A stretch of DNA of 64,000 nt from Acanthacorydalis orientalis (Eukaryota; Arthropoda; Insecta; Megaloptera; Corydalidae): NCBI GenBank assembly GCA_034766995.1, contig CM068313.1:19132512-19196511 (forward strand). The letters are read 5' to 3'. The notes beneath the pieces are model-generated. The model had not been told where the DNA came from, ran no database searches, and was given only the letters and a program-made list of their open reading frames with translations. Of this stretch, positions 50,498-61,833 are shown piece after piece. The translations under genes were made by a program, and so were the position numbers. How positions within the stretch are numbered: the first letter of the stretch is position 1; every line of letters begins with the position of its first letter.

Positions 50498-51000
50498 TTT
50501 ATATTGTTGCACTTATTGCACGGTGCCTGTATACGTCACGGAGCTATTAAACGGTTAAACAGAATCATTTTGAGTTATTAAATTAAAAGAACATTAGATA
50601 CAGAAATTTTAAAAAAACTTTTGAAATTCTGTTTATAAAAATATTTCAAGTACAAGTTTGAATATTTTCAAAATAAGTATAGAATTTCTATTGAAATGAA
50701 ATATTTGATGTTCGGTTTTATGTTTCATATACAGTACATTTATTAATGATACTCTTTTTATATTTTGTCATTGAATAACTGATGTTTGAATTATACAATT
50801 TTCTATGAAACAAATGTTAGATTACATTTGAACCCGACCTAATTTAATTGTATCTGCGATAAAATGACAGATTTAAATCAGTTTTTGATATATGTAAAGT
50901 AAATGGAAAACCTTGTAGATCGTTTTGTAGATAGTTATTTATAAAATGTATAGTATATAATAAATATTAATCAGTTTATATCTTTTATTATACACTAATT

Positions 51001-51039
<39 letters not shown>

Positions 51040-51791
51040 TATATAATGCATTAGTATGTAGATTAAATTATGTATTCAATATTGATTATGTTATTTATTG
51101 AATATACTTCTATTAACATTTGTTTTAAAAGAAAATATATATATATATATATATGAATTAGTCTTTTTTGGTATATATCTTAACATTTTTTCAAATTTAT
51201 GTTAGTAAATTTGCATTCTATTATTTATTATTAAATCAATATTTGAATATAAAAACTAAAAATGATTCTTGAACAAACTAAATATTAAATTCACTATTTT
51301 TAAGAACTAATTTAAAAATGAAGCTCACATATTAAGGTTGAAGTGTGATTAGTGATAGAAAAATTTTAATTTTAAAACACTAGTTAATTTTTTAAGAAAT
51401 CGTAGGATAGATTTGTGGAAAGAAATAGGTTTCAGAATAGAGTTAAAAATTAGAAAGAATAATAATTAATTTATATTAAGTATACATATTTTTATTATAT
51501 TAATGGAATGTAGATCGAAATCATAAAAACAGGGCATTATATCTGATGGTTTTGTGAATTTGATCAAACTTTATATATATTATTGTTAGTTCATGAGGGT
51601 TTTTGATGTTCTATGGCCTCTGTCTGATTTTATAATAATTAAAAACAAATTACTTCACTAATGTGGAATAATTGATTTGCAATATTTATTTATTGGCATT
51701 TATAGATTTATTACTCAATACTGAATAATCATGAATGAAATGGCTACTGTTTCCTTTTCGTTACAAGTATTGAAGTTGACATAGATATCAC

Positions 51792-51796
<5 letters not shown>

Positions 51797-51848
<52 letters not shown>
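51797..51848. repeat. (TA)n microsatellite
   Basis: Pure TA run of about 51 bp. Confidence 0.95.
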
Positions 51849-51851
<3 letters not shown>

Positions 51852-51984
51852 CATTTTAAAAGTAAAAATCTTTTAAAACTAAATTAAATTAATTAATTTT
51901 CATAATTTTGTTTTCTTGCAGAAGAAGTATTGTTAAATGTACAAAAAATAATTTTCTTGGAATAATTCATAATTTTTCCCTTGA

Positions 51985-51989
<5 letters not shown>

Positions 51990-52044
<55 letters not shown>

Positions 52045-52045
52045 A
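51990..52045. repeat. (TA)n(TG)n compound tract
   Basis: About 40 bp of TA directly joined to GTGTGTGTGTGTG. Confidence 0.95.
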
Positions 52046-52079
52046 GCCATATATCGAGTGACCTGAAAAAATAGTAGGG

Positions 52080-52330
52080 TTTACGATAGATCCGATCTTT
52101 TATATACTCATATTTTCTTAATTCGCTTGAATATTTTATACCTACATATACGTATACGATTTTGTTCTTTAGATTTACACAATGTAGGATAGCTCACGTC
52201 TGTTCGTGATCCCATACTTAGCATGACAAGCCAGTGATCAATGATTCGTGAGTTCTGCCCTGCCTCTGAGCTATATCTCTCCAATACGAGAACTGTGGTT
52301 TGCGAGTTTAAAGAGAAATATGCTTAAGAA
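52080..52330. other. GC-richer unique stretch, no recognised gene
   Basis: Sequence from about 52190 to 52300 (including CTGCCCTGCCTCTGAGC) is less AT-rich and non-repetitive. Nothing coding was found. Confidence 0.2.
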
Positions 52331-53249
52331 CTTCGAAAAATATGATAAAAGTAATCTATTATAATTGAATAGAGTTTTAAAATGAATTTAGAATATATAT
52401 AAACACCATCCTATTCATATTTTATTCTTTTTTTGTAATATTAAATATTTTTTTGCTATTGATTAAGGATTGTATCATCTGTTTGTCATTAACATTTTTT
52501 TAAATGTCATTAATAATTTTTATTGCCAACGTATAGTGATTTATTATAAAATACCGTTCTAATTTTACGTATTAATAGATCTTTATGTTTATTTTTCAGT
52601 AGTAATAAATATCGAATAAATTTTAAATATATATATATATATATTTCCACACTACTATTGTATTATTGATGTATTATTTAATATATTCTTATTTATATCA
52701 TAATCTATCTCTCTCTCTACAAATATATATATTCATAATAAATATTTTAACAAAAATTATATATTTTTGGGATTATAGTTTTTTTTTGAAAAAAGGATTA
52801 AAAATGAAAGAATTAATTATAACTAACTTCATAGCATACATAGATAACTTAGATAAAAAGTATGCTTGTTATTAGAAGTTTAGATATTAACTGATTAATA
52901 TAGCATAATAACTCGACTATATTTTTTATCATATTTTAAGTAGTTAGTTAATATAAATAAAGTAATATATATATATATATACACGAAAGGAATAAAAAAA
53001 TATTTTACAGAAAATTTTATATATAAGTGATTAAATATTTTCATATCGACATATTTTATTAAATAATTTAAAAAAATACAAATTTAATGAAACACTTTTC
53101 GATGAATTATATCTTCTTTTTAAGAATTGTTAATTAAAGAGAAGAAAATATAGAAAATATTTCCTTCAAGCAATACATATTTGATATTACATCGTTAACT
53201 ATAGATCAATCATAAATTAAAAAAAAGAAATATTAATGACTGTAATGTT

Positions 53250-53680
53250 CTACCATTTTAGAACAACGTAAACCTACTATAAATTTCAAGGATCGCCATA
53301 CATTCTCTTAAGTACTTACAGATGAGAGAGCGGCCATATATAATGATAAATGCAATTAGTTTGCATGATTTATAATTAATGTTTATGGGCAGCATAATGT
53401 CGCAATTATACATAGCAACAGCAACGATGGATCAAGACTGGAATCAACGAGGAAATGGACTGTGTGAACAATATCAAACTGGTTGTTTCCATTCGTATTG
53501 TTTTGTTGCATTATAGACAGATAGACTCAGTTCGTCCATATTCATGCCGATTAAATGTCATAATCTGGTTCACTAATAATTAGTAGTTGTGCGGATTAAT
53601 TCGATTGTATACAATTAATTGTGTATGCGAACAGTTTAATGTTCGAGTGAAGTCGTCTGTGTATTTTGTGAACAGTAAAT
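53250..53680. other. Candidate homeodomain-factor regulatory element
   Basis: A non-repetitive island with closely packed words: TTAAGTACTT, CCATATATAATG (MADS-box-like), ATGCAATTAGTTTGCAT (POU plus homeodomain), TTTATAATTAATG, TTTATGGGC (Abd-B-like) and TTAATTCGATTG. No reading frame of note. The density of such words over 400 bp is what suggests an enhancer. Confidence 0.3.
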
Positions 53681-54049
53681 GATTTACAAAATATTTTTGA
53701 AAAATTTCCATCAGTTTGATTTTTTCTTTATTTTTTATTTTGATGAAACATACATTGTTTTAATTAACTATTGAATTTTTTCTCATCGTTTTTTAAAATA
53801 TTAATTAAATATATATTATTTTCTTTAAATATAATGTTGAATTTTTAGTGAAAAAAAATTATTTTTTTTATGATAGCTAATAACGCCATTAAGATATTAA
53901 CAAAAAAATAGCTGATAATTTAAAATGACACCACAAATTATTCTTCACGTAAAATACTCATACATTCTTACATCCGATTCGTAAAATTATATGTTTTCGC
54001 GTCTAGTTGGTGTTATTAAATGGAGAATATTTATCATCCATTTTTTTAT

Positions 54050-54240
54050 AACATTTATCTATGCCAACTAATTTTGCGTAATAATTTCGCTTGTAGCGAC
54101 AGATGGAAATCATTGCTGTCTAGTGTACATATTCTTCGTAGATTCCGACCACCAACAATGACAATACTTTAACGTCTTAAGTTACTAAATGACACTAATC
54201 ATATGGTGTTAGATAAAAGTTTAAATTATACTTCTAGGAA
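54050..54240. other. Short complex stretch, possible regulatory DNA
   Basis: GCGACAGATGG, AACAATGACAAT and TTAAGTTACTAAATGACAC lie in 120 bp without microsatellite. No frame. Confidence 0.15.
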
Positions 54241-54291
54241 ATTTATGTTATATAACGCACACTAATGCTCATACATACGTATGGAAATTAA

Positions 54292-54307
54292 CACACACAC
54301 ACACACA

Positions 54308-54341
<34 letters not shown>
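54292..54341. repeat. (CA)n(TA)n compound tract
   Basis: ACACACACACACACAAAC, then about 30 bp of TA. Confidence 0.95.
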
Positions 54342-54342
<1 letters not shown>

Positions 54343-54915
54343 GTACTGGTAAAATTGACTATTTGCTATTAGTTCATAAATACATTACATTTTTTTTTTA
54401 CAAAATAGTATTTTTTCTTCAGCCCAATTTCACTGGTGATTTTATTTTTTCCTTAAGTTATTTTGTAATAAGCTTATTATAAAATAGCGCTACTATTTCA
54501 TTTATAATTTTTATTGAATGAAAATTCTTCGAGGCATAAATCTGCAGCATATCTGAAATGTTACTTGTTGGTTTTTATTATTTTTTGATTAAAGAATAAC
54601 ATAATAGTATTCTTTTATGCTAGATATATTTTTTTATGGTAAACAGTTTAAAATTGTTAAAGAAATATTATCAAATAACATTTTTTACTATTATATATAT
54701 ATATATATATATACCTAATATTTAAAAAAAGGTTTATTTTATGAAAACAAAGTGTTTGCAATTAATAAAATCGAACAGTATTTTTCTAATATATGGTTGC
54801 AGGTAAAAAATGCCAGTTCACGTTAGTGGGTTATTCATAAGTAATTAACACATTTCCTGTGCGAAATATGTTTACATCCAGTTTTGTATCATATGCTGTT
54901 TTTCATTAAATGTGG

Positions 54916-54952
<37 letters not shown>

Positions 54953-54958
54953 TATAGA
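54916..54958. repeat. (TA)n microsatellite
   Basis: TA run with one ACAT interruption. Confidence 0.95.
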
Positions 54959-55884
54959 AAAATGAATTTCAATCTAATCAGAAATGTAAAATAATGTAAA
55001 TAAGTAAATTGTAATCAAAAGTCAATTATGTTTTGACAAACGAAATTTTTACTCACACTACAACAAATTCTGATGAAATATGTCCAATAATTGATTATTG
55101 ACCATTTTTGATTATTCTTTATGCATATTTTGATGACGATACCATCATTCTCAGAGCGCTGTTACAAAAAATATCAATTAAGAAATTATTTCTTTAAATG
55201 ATTTGAGTTTCTGTGACAAAGTATATTATAATCAACTTTTTTCTTAAGAATTTTCATTCAGTAATACATAAAAAATATATTTTATATATTCTCTAGTTTT
55301 CGTGAGGAAAAATTATATAAAACTTTAATGTCTTTCACAAATGATATTGTAAATGAAAACTAATGGAGAAAAATAATGACAAAATTAGTAGTTTCTAAAA
55401 TGATTAGTAAAAAATATTTTTCGAACACTTCCAACACTTTTTCGTACCCAAACGTTCAATAACGGTTATTGTTCAGTTTGTTTTTAATTACTACTATTCT
55501 GATAAGGATGTTATTCATCTTCAGCATGAAAGTATAGAGAAATCAAAGATATTTCTGTGTATCCTCGTTCTAAAAATTGTGACTGAGATGGAAATACATA
55601 TGAACTAAAATCAAAATGAATAATATTCATTACTCAATATTTTGATACAATTAGTTCTATGTAAGAGTGATTAATTTGTTGAAATATGGTATGGTAAATT
55701 TGGAATATGTTTAAGAGAAAATCTATATTTTATATAATATGGTTCAAAAAACAATTATTAAAATTGACCGATTACCACCTATAATACATCACTATTTAAT
55801 ATATCTAAAATCGAGTTCAACGGTTCAATAAATCCGATTTTAATTTCAGAATTACATACATACATATACATATGGATACAGCCA

Positions 55885-55885
55885 T

Positions 55886-55941
<56 letters not shown>

Positions 55942-55964
55942 TATATATATATATATATATATAT
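55885..55964. repeat. (TA)n with TTATATTATAT interruption
   Basis: About 75 bp. It shares the interruption pattern of the 3670-3794 tract. Confidence 0.95.
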
Positions 55965-56049
55965 AATGGATTGCTATCTAAATAAAATATATTCGTGAAT
56001 TTTATAACGAAGAAAAATTTAAACCCAAACGACAGACAGTAAAAAAATA

Positions 56050-56720
56050 AATTTATCAAATGTAAGATTAACCTTAAATTTCCAATTTTAAGTTCTTAGC
56101 GATCTCCAATCACAAATTAAGAATAAAATACGTAATTCCGAGTATATTCGCAATCACTAACTTTCTTGTTAGCTCCACTGTTATCCTTTTATAATCCGAG
56201 TTATAAAATTCGCGCATTATTGGATGTAAAAGTCTTTAAATGTTATCTTTGTCGCACAAATGCATATTTCATAGTAAATGTTGTGACAATAGAATCAGGT
56301 TTCTCAAGTTGTACGGATGTTTTGTGAGTGATAGGTACTTCATTCTGTCAAGAACAAATATGAACTAAGACGAAATATTTTATGAATTAATTAAATTTAA
56401 TTAAAGCGAATTTAAGATTCGCTGCCATGGTGCGCAGCTTATATATCTGTTCATCATCTTATTCGTTTTAATCTCTCCACCGAATAATAAAATCTTTTAA
56501 GACTTCCTGTTAATGAGTTTCAACAACAGAGTTTACTAAAATCTACCATTATCTTATAAAAGTTTACCTTTTTAATTGCTGTTTTTTCGCGATAAAACAA
56601 ACTATATTACTTTAATATTTAATTATAATCCGAAAAAATCATTTAGAACGAACACTTTTCCTGACCTTTCGGATATAAAGACAGATTGCTTTTTCGTGTG
56701 TATTAATTTCATGGATATGA
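56050..56720. other. Microsatellite-free island with 18-bp palindrome and hairpin
   Basis: A perfect palindrome TTAATTAAATTTAATTAA (56387-56404) is directly followed by a hairpin AGCGAAT-TTAAG-ATTCGCT (56405-56423) and GCTGCCATGGTGCGCAGC. It is among the longer stretches here without TA tracts. No coding frame. Homeodomain-type AATTA content is high. Confidence 0.3.
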
Positions 56721-57384
56721 ATATAGTAAAAATAAAAAAAAATGTTTAAAACGAGACGTTCATTTCAAGAATATCCATCAATTGAATAAAAAGAATATTA
56801 GTTTTAGCCAAAAGCCATGAATTCAGTATTGCAGACGAATGCATAGGGTTACTGGTCTTATAAATTTGTGTAGTGATGTCATGAGTTCAAACTTTACAAC
56901 GGCATGGGTGTTGTGTTGAATAAATTGTACAGTAGACACGTTCGTGATATAAGACTAAAAAAAGAGATAAACATTCTTCTTAAAATATACATTATTTGTA
57001 TCTGTACTGGAGTAAGTTAATATTTATTATAGAGTTAAGTTCTACTTTCTTTTTTGATCCGTAATTTATTCTTGTTTCACTTTTATCGTCGAATAATAAT
57101 GCGTTTAAATTTTATTCGATAAGGCTAGTGTAAACTTTGGAATTTTAGTAAGCGCTTCAACAATTTTACGTTTAAGTAATAAGACATTGTAGAGTTTTAA
57201 TATATTATTTGTTTATACATTTATTAGATTATTTTTTTCTAGTATAGCTTGTTATTTTATTTACTATAACGCATTTCACTTAATAAAATAAAAAATGTTA
57301 CAAGTTTTAAATGACATGTTCTAATCATAATTTGAAATTTATGTATTCTTGTGCTTTGTGTATATTTTATTTTCCATTTTCATC

Positions 57385-57440
<56 letters not shown>

Positions 57441-58230
57441 GTCATTGTTAATAAATCAATCAAAATATAAAGGTCTTCTGTGTGAAACTTTTTTATATCG
57501 ATTATTCATAAATTATTGATTTTAATGTCATTTCAAATCATTTTGTTTTATCATATGAAATATTGATTTGAAAGCTTGAAAACCCATTAAAGTAAGTAAA
57601 AAATTTAATTTATATTCCATTCTCATCATTCATTACAGTTTCAATATTCGTTTATTTTTATAAAATTATAAAAAAATTAGATATTGCTATATATATATAT
57701 ATATATGCAATATGTATATTTTTTGATTTGAATTTTTTTCTTCTCAAATCTCTTACAAATTATTATATTTATTGATTTATACATACATGTATAAGGAAAT
57801 AACTATTAATTAATGAGATTTCAAATTAATATTTTAAAATTTTTTATAGTTCTGTCGTTTTATGGTTGAAAGATTTAAAAATTTTTTACATAAATTTTGT
57901 TAAAATTAATATAATTTCTGGTCTGAAAATATTTATAGACAGTTAATAGAACTGTAAATTATTATAATCCTATTTTTTAAATCAATGAAGTTAAAAGAGA
58001 ATATTTTACTAAAAACTATTAATTAATAATTATCATTAAAATTAATTATACATACATATAAATAAATTATTTTTAAGGTTACATTTTAGAAATATATATA
58101 ACTAGCAGAAACAAAATAGTTAATTTTATATACGTTCTCATGTCATGTTTCTTTTAACATTGGTGTATTTAATAAATGATAAATTATAGTGCTTAATCAT
58201 CTGGAAAAAATCTGTTTTGGCTGATAAGAA
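56720..58230. other. AT-rich unique DNA, no gene seen
   Basis: One long and one short TA tract; nothing coding. Confidence 0.5.
57389..57434. repeat. (TA)n microsatellite
   Basis: Pure TA run of about 45 bp. Confidence 0.95.
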
Positions 58231-58760
58231 CAATTTATAAAATTTTGACATTTCTTTGACTCTCTTTGAAATATATATCCACTAAATTTATGAAAAATTT
58301 ACAAAATATGCACCATTGAAGCTCTGATAGAAACCGGAAAACCTTTACCCACTTTCGTCCAATTCTGTAATGGAAGGACGTAAATTTCACCCATTTCTGC
58401 ACACCGTTTCTAGATATCTTTATTCCTTTCAACACGAGCATAGATTTACTGAACGGTTTCTTGCAAAACGACATCTTCGATAAATTCGCATGAAATATAC
58501 CAGAATATATACATAAAATATGTATAACTTACATAAGCCACAACTGTGTGGAACTGATGGTGAGCAGATCGCTTAGCGAAAATCGATGGATGAGGTACGG
58601 AAGTTCTGAAACAAAACCGCTCTATAAAATATTCAAAATATGTTTGGAATTCGACAAAACAGTTGTGCAAGTTCAAACTTTTGTAAGTAATTGTGGAGTA
58701 TCAAATTGTTTGCGGCTGTATAATTTAAATTTGTTTCCGAAGTTCATTCAAGCAAGTAAT
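58230..58760 (-). other. Unique stretch with overlapping minus-strand frames
   Basis: Two minus-strand ATG frames (58446-58676, 76 codons; 58235-58474, 79 codons) overlap in different frames. The second contains a doubled 'KWVKF..FHYRIGRKWVKVF' pattern. The first overlaps the candidate exon 58533-58605, whose splice signals would remove its ends. Neither is recognised, and both cannot be taken at face value. Confidence 0.2.
58533..58605 (-). other. Candidate 73-nt internal exon with consensus splice sites
   Basis: On the minus strand a pyrimidine-rich acceptor (GGTTTTGTTTCAG) ends at 58606, and a near-perfect donor (GTAAGTTATA) starts at 58532. The 73 nt between are less AT-rich than the surroundings and have two stop-free frames; the third frame meets a stop. 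One open frame reads 'TSVPHPSIFAKRSAHHQF' and the other 'LPYLIHRFSLSDLLTISS'. Length is 1 modulo 3. It contains the palindrome TCGCTTAGCGA. No neighbouring exon can be tied to it, and I do not recognise either peptide. It could be an exon of a gene extending beyond the window, an untranslated exon of a long non-coding RNA, or chance. Confidence 0.3.
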
Positions 58761-59344
58761 ATTTGAAACCATTATTGAATTTTAAATATTTGTATATTTT
58801 TATTTCATTCGAACTTTTTAGAAGGTTTTCGTAATAATGAAATGCGCAAAGTATTAATATGCACGTACGAATTTATGACATATTTTCCTCGGAAGCTATA
58901 GAACTGTAGTGAAGTGTAAATATCGTAGCGACGAAATAAGTTTTAATGTGAAAAGTTTTTAACTTCCAATTACCTTCTGTTTATACGAAAAAATAAATTT
59001 AAACAAGGTGAATTGAATTGTACGTTTTTTTTAGAAGAATATAGACTTTCTTTAATTACTAATACTCTTTAATAGTAGTATTCAATTTCTTATATAAACG
59101 ATTATTTTCTATCTTTGAAAGTTTATAAAAATTTTAATGATAAAACGATTATAGAGTTGAAAATATTATCATATTATATTGAAGAGTAAAAAATATCTAT
59201 GAACTTTATTAATGCACATTGGAAAAATATGAACAAAACTAATAAATTAAAATCAATACTTTCCATTTTATAAAACATTTTTTTAAATTATTATATCATA
59301 AAAAAGAATTTATGATTTGGGAATAACAGACTTTTTTTCACAAT

Positions 59345-59351
59345 ATGTGTG

Positions 59352-59405
<54 letters not shown>

Positions 59406-59407
59406 TA
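59345..59407. repeat. (TG)(TA)n(CA)n symmetric compound tract
   Basis: TGTGTGTA, then TA, then ACACACACACACA: a nearly self-complementary block of about 60 bp. Confidence 0.93.
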
Positions 59408-59559
59408 TATTCCAGTGTATACATTTGATATTCAAAACTCATATTAATTCTTATAAATAGAAGTATAAATTTATTTCGATTTTCTGCATCGTAAATATAT
59501 TAATGTATTATTTAAATAAAAATTTATATTAAATTCCATAAATCTATTGATAACGGAGA

Positions 59560-60010
59560 CCATTACTTCTCATTAAGGAATTTAAAGGGAATATCAAGCA
59601 CAATATTTTACTGACACAGCTAGAGTGAGGTAAGTGCGTTAATCCGCCCACGGAGTTTCCATAATTCTTAACTAAACAAACATAAATTTGACAAATACGT
59701 TTCTAAGGAAAGAATAATGAACGTCACCAACGTTGTAACGGATGTCTGAGTTCAAATTGTCACTAATGCTGAACGTAGATAGAGCTGTCAAAAACGGCAT
59801 GCGGCGCGCGCCAATGGAATTTTAATTGTGACTTGTGAGGCAGAGCGGAAGCTCCTCTTCGGCATTAATGTTCAGTCTATATAACAACCGATCACAGGTC
59901 CGTGTGAATCGGCTAAGCAAGCATTTTTTCAGACAAACGCTAATTGACGGCTCGATTGTACATTTGAAGTTCACTATTCAAATGTTACTTTGCTTAAGAA
60001 GATTGAAAAC
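59560..60010. other. Promoter-like island: GC palindrome, CCAAT, TATATAA
   Basis: GGCATGCGGCGCGCGCCAAT near 59797-59816 combines a GC-rich palindrome with a CCAAT box. TTCAGTC and TATATAA (59878-59884) follow about 60 bp on. A 61-codon plus frame (59835-60020, 'RQSGSSSSALMFSLYNNRSQ') starts at GTG and is not recognised. The layout is suggestive but not diagnostic of a promoter. Confidence 0.25.
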
Positions 60011-60207
60011 AATTAACTAAGTTAAAAATATAAATTTACAAATACTTTCTGTCTGATAATGAACTATCAAAGAAGCATGCGCTCTGATTTTGAATACATT
60101 TTGGATGCGCTTCAAAACATTGATAATTTATTTTTTAATGACCACATTTTTTCTATTATAACATGTAAAAATTTAACTGTTCTTTTTTGAATAATTTAAT
60201 TAACGGT

Positions 60208-60256
60208 ATGTTTAAAACAAAAATTTTACGATCAAAAACGACATATTTTACATTTT
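60208..60256 (+). repeat. Direct repeat flanking the transposon cluster, copy A
   Basis: ATGTTT, a variable AT stretch, then GATCAAAAACGACATATTTT and ACATTTT. It matches 61948-62000 in the same orientation, with the core agreeing at about 24 of 27 positions plus one indel. The two copies bracket both transposase relics. Confidence 0.5.
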
Positions 60257-60323
60257 AGTACTTTGTGTATGTTTACTGTATGTTTATTGTATTGTGTTAT
60301 AATTGTTACAAGATTCTTTGATG

Positions 60324-60325
<2 letters not shown>

Positions 60326-60366
<41 letters not shown>
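60326..60366. repeat. (TA)n microsatellite at transposon edge
   Basis: TA run of about 40 bp ending one base before CAGGTTTTCC, the presumed terminus of the transposase relic at 60457-61074. Confidence 0.95.
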
Positions 60367-60369
<3 letters not shown>

Positions 60370-60456
60370 GTTTTCCAATCAGGACGCAATTTTTTAATTT
60401 GAAATAAAACACAGAATTTGTGCTGAAATTTCTAATTTTTTAATTGTAAATAATAG

Positions 60457-61074
60457 TTAGGGGTATGCCATTGATAAATGAAAAATAATATCGTGTAAGT
60501 GACCGGCGTGTGCTTTCCTACAAGTAGTTATTCTTTTGTTAAAATTTCCAAAAACATCCCTACACGACTGTGGCTCTATTTCATCAACGACTCTTCGTAT
60601 TTGATTTTTATTAAGATTATTGGTGTACATATGTCCTTTAACGTGACCTCAAACAAAGTGATCCAGGGATGTTAAATCGCAGGATCTTGAAGGCCAGTTA
60701 ATATTTTTCTTTCTAGAAATAACATGATCAGGAAATTTCGTCGTCAATAAATCAATTTTCCACCAATTATGTGGCTTGTTATATCGTCTTGATAGAATCA
60801 CAAATCCTCCAGATCAGTATCCAATTCTTCCTACAAAAAAAATGGTCATTATGTTTCGGTATCTTTCTCAGTTCACAGTAATAGCTTTACCAGTCTGATT
60901 CTCAAAAAAGCAAGGACCAATATCTCCACCGAACCAAAGTGCACACCAAACATTCACTCTTTCTGTATGCAGTGGCTTCTCAACGAACACTTTCGGATTT
61001 TCTTCATCTCAAATTCGACAGTTTTGCTTGTTAATGTAGCCAGAGGTGTCGGAATGAGCCTTATCACAATACAT
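60457..61074 (-). pseudogene. IS630/Tc1-mariner type transposase, C-terminal DDE catalytic part, with stops and frameshifts
   Basis: The minus-strand reading begins with a degraded 'DEAH'-type block (read as DKAH), then 'GYINKQNCRI', 'VNVWCALWFGGDIGPCFFE', 'NQTGKAITVN', an 'ERYR' block, and 'EELDTDLEDL'. It continues with 'YQDDIT', 'FPDHVISRKKNINWPSRSCD' and 'LTSLDHFV', and ends with a 'GHLHDIIFH'-like tail before TAA at 60457-60459. This is the order of the DDE domain in the insect IS630/Tc1-mariner family: first Asp near DEAH, second in the QQDGA block, third in 'DLTPLDFFLWG'. Four TGA codons interrupt it; three replace conserved Trp codons. There is also at least one frameshift near 60760-60830. 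The N-terminal half is missing, cut off next to a second mariner relic at 61090. The downstream end near 60367 (starting CAGGTTTTCC) may be the element terminus. Confidence 0.88.
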
Positions 61075-61089
61075 TTTAGTTTTAATGTA

Positions 61090-61298
61090 TTAGGTTTAGA
61101 AATTAATTCACTGTCTTTTTTTTATAGAAAATGAATATTTATGGAATAATGGAATACATTTCAATCTTCAAAATATTCCCTATTTTTTGACGCATTAATT
61201 GCTTCATCTGTTGGGTAACTGATTTTGTCGGAAAAATGATGGCGGCTTTGAGTCTATGAATTCATAATACATTTTTCGGGCCTCTTCCACTGTTTCGT
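61090..61298 (-). mobile_element. Second mariner relic: one terminal repeat plus transposase C-terminus
   Basis: A mariner-like terminal repeat starts at 61090 (TTAGGTTTAGAAATTAATTC), preceded by TA at 61088-61089. Reading inward on the minus strand, 61298 down to about 61180 gives 'NETVEEARKMYYEFIDSKPP' and then 'SFFRQNQLPNR' followed by TGA. Mariner transposases end with a block of the form '..FF.SKP.SFYR.GI..LP.RWQKC....G.Y.', so this is the C-terminal end. The TGA stands where the conserved Trp should be, and TAA and TAG codons follow. The repeat sequence differs from that of the 6709-7260 element, so this is a different mariner lineage. The other end and the rest of the gene were not found. 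Confidence 0.68.
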
Positions 61299-61452
61299 TA
61301 TATTTATTTATTAAAATTTTTACTCCTAAATGTATTAACTAACGATGTTGGTTTATATTTGGAATATATTAACGGAAAATTAATTTTTTTAGTATAAAAG
61401 TTAATGTTTTTATGTCTCAGGTATTTTGTAATATTCTTAAAATCTAAGTTGA

Positions 61453-61833
61453 TTAAGAATCTGAAGTATTTATAAATTTGAATATAATAAATGCAGTTAG
61501 TTGGAACTCAACGTATTTAAACGTTGTATTAATTTGTCGTTTTTCCATAAAAGTTATTATGTGATTTGATATACAAATCATTAGTATCGGGAGTCCTTTT
61601 TTTGACAATTGTGTATATATATACATATATAACAGCGTAGTACTTGTATCAAAATTGGCCATATTTTGGAATATATTTAAATTTATTTGAGTATAATGAA
61701 AACATTTTACTGATGAATTGAACGCTGCGATTGCTTTTAGTTTAAAATATAAAATGTGGAATTTAATATTACAAAAATTGATAAGGGTGATATTTACATT
61801 AAAAACATATTTTAATAACAAAAATATGTTCAT
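61453..61833 (-). other. Longest ORF of the window (126 codons), probably non-coding
   Basis: An ATG-started frame of 126 residues. It is not made of TA repeat apart from a short 'LYMYIYTQ' stretch. It is rich in Ile, Phe, Asn, Lys and Thr, with a hydrophobic N-terminus ('MNIFLLLKYVFNVNITL'). No family is recognised, and composition follows the AT bias. It lies between the mariner relic at 61090-61298 and a diverged direct repeat at 61948, so it is inside transposon-rich debris. Length is the only argument for it. Confidence 0.12.

Larger units (their letters stand above)
50160..52080. other. AT-rich background with TA tracts
   Basis: TA tracts, one TACGTCAC (CRE-like) word near 50533, nothing coding. 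Confidence 0.5.
54240..56050. other. AT-rich background with TA tracts
   Basis: Four TA tracts. The frame at 55817-56059 is Tyr-Ile read-through. Confidence 0.55.

Noticed and set aside
52188..52215. tRNA-like A-box (TAGCTCACGTCTG) and B-box (TGTTCGTGATCCC)
   Set aside because: The two boxes nearly touch, leaving no room for the anticodon arm, and no acceptor stem can be drawn.
60457..61298. TGA read as Trp (recoded genetic code) in the transposase relics
   Set aside because: TGG is also used for conserved Trp in the same relic, and TAA/TAG stops and frameshifts occur in the neighbouring relics. Decay by G-to-A change explains the TGA codons.
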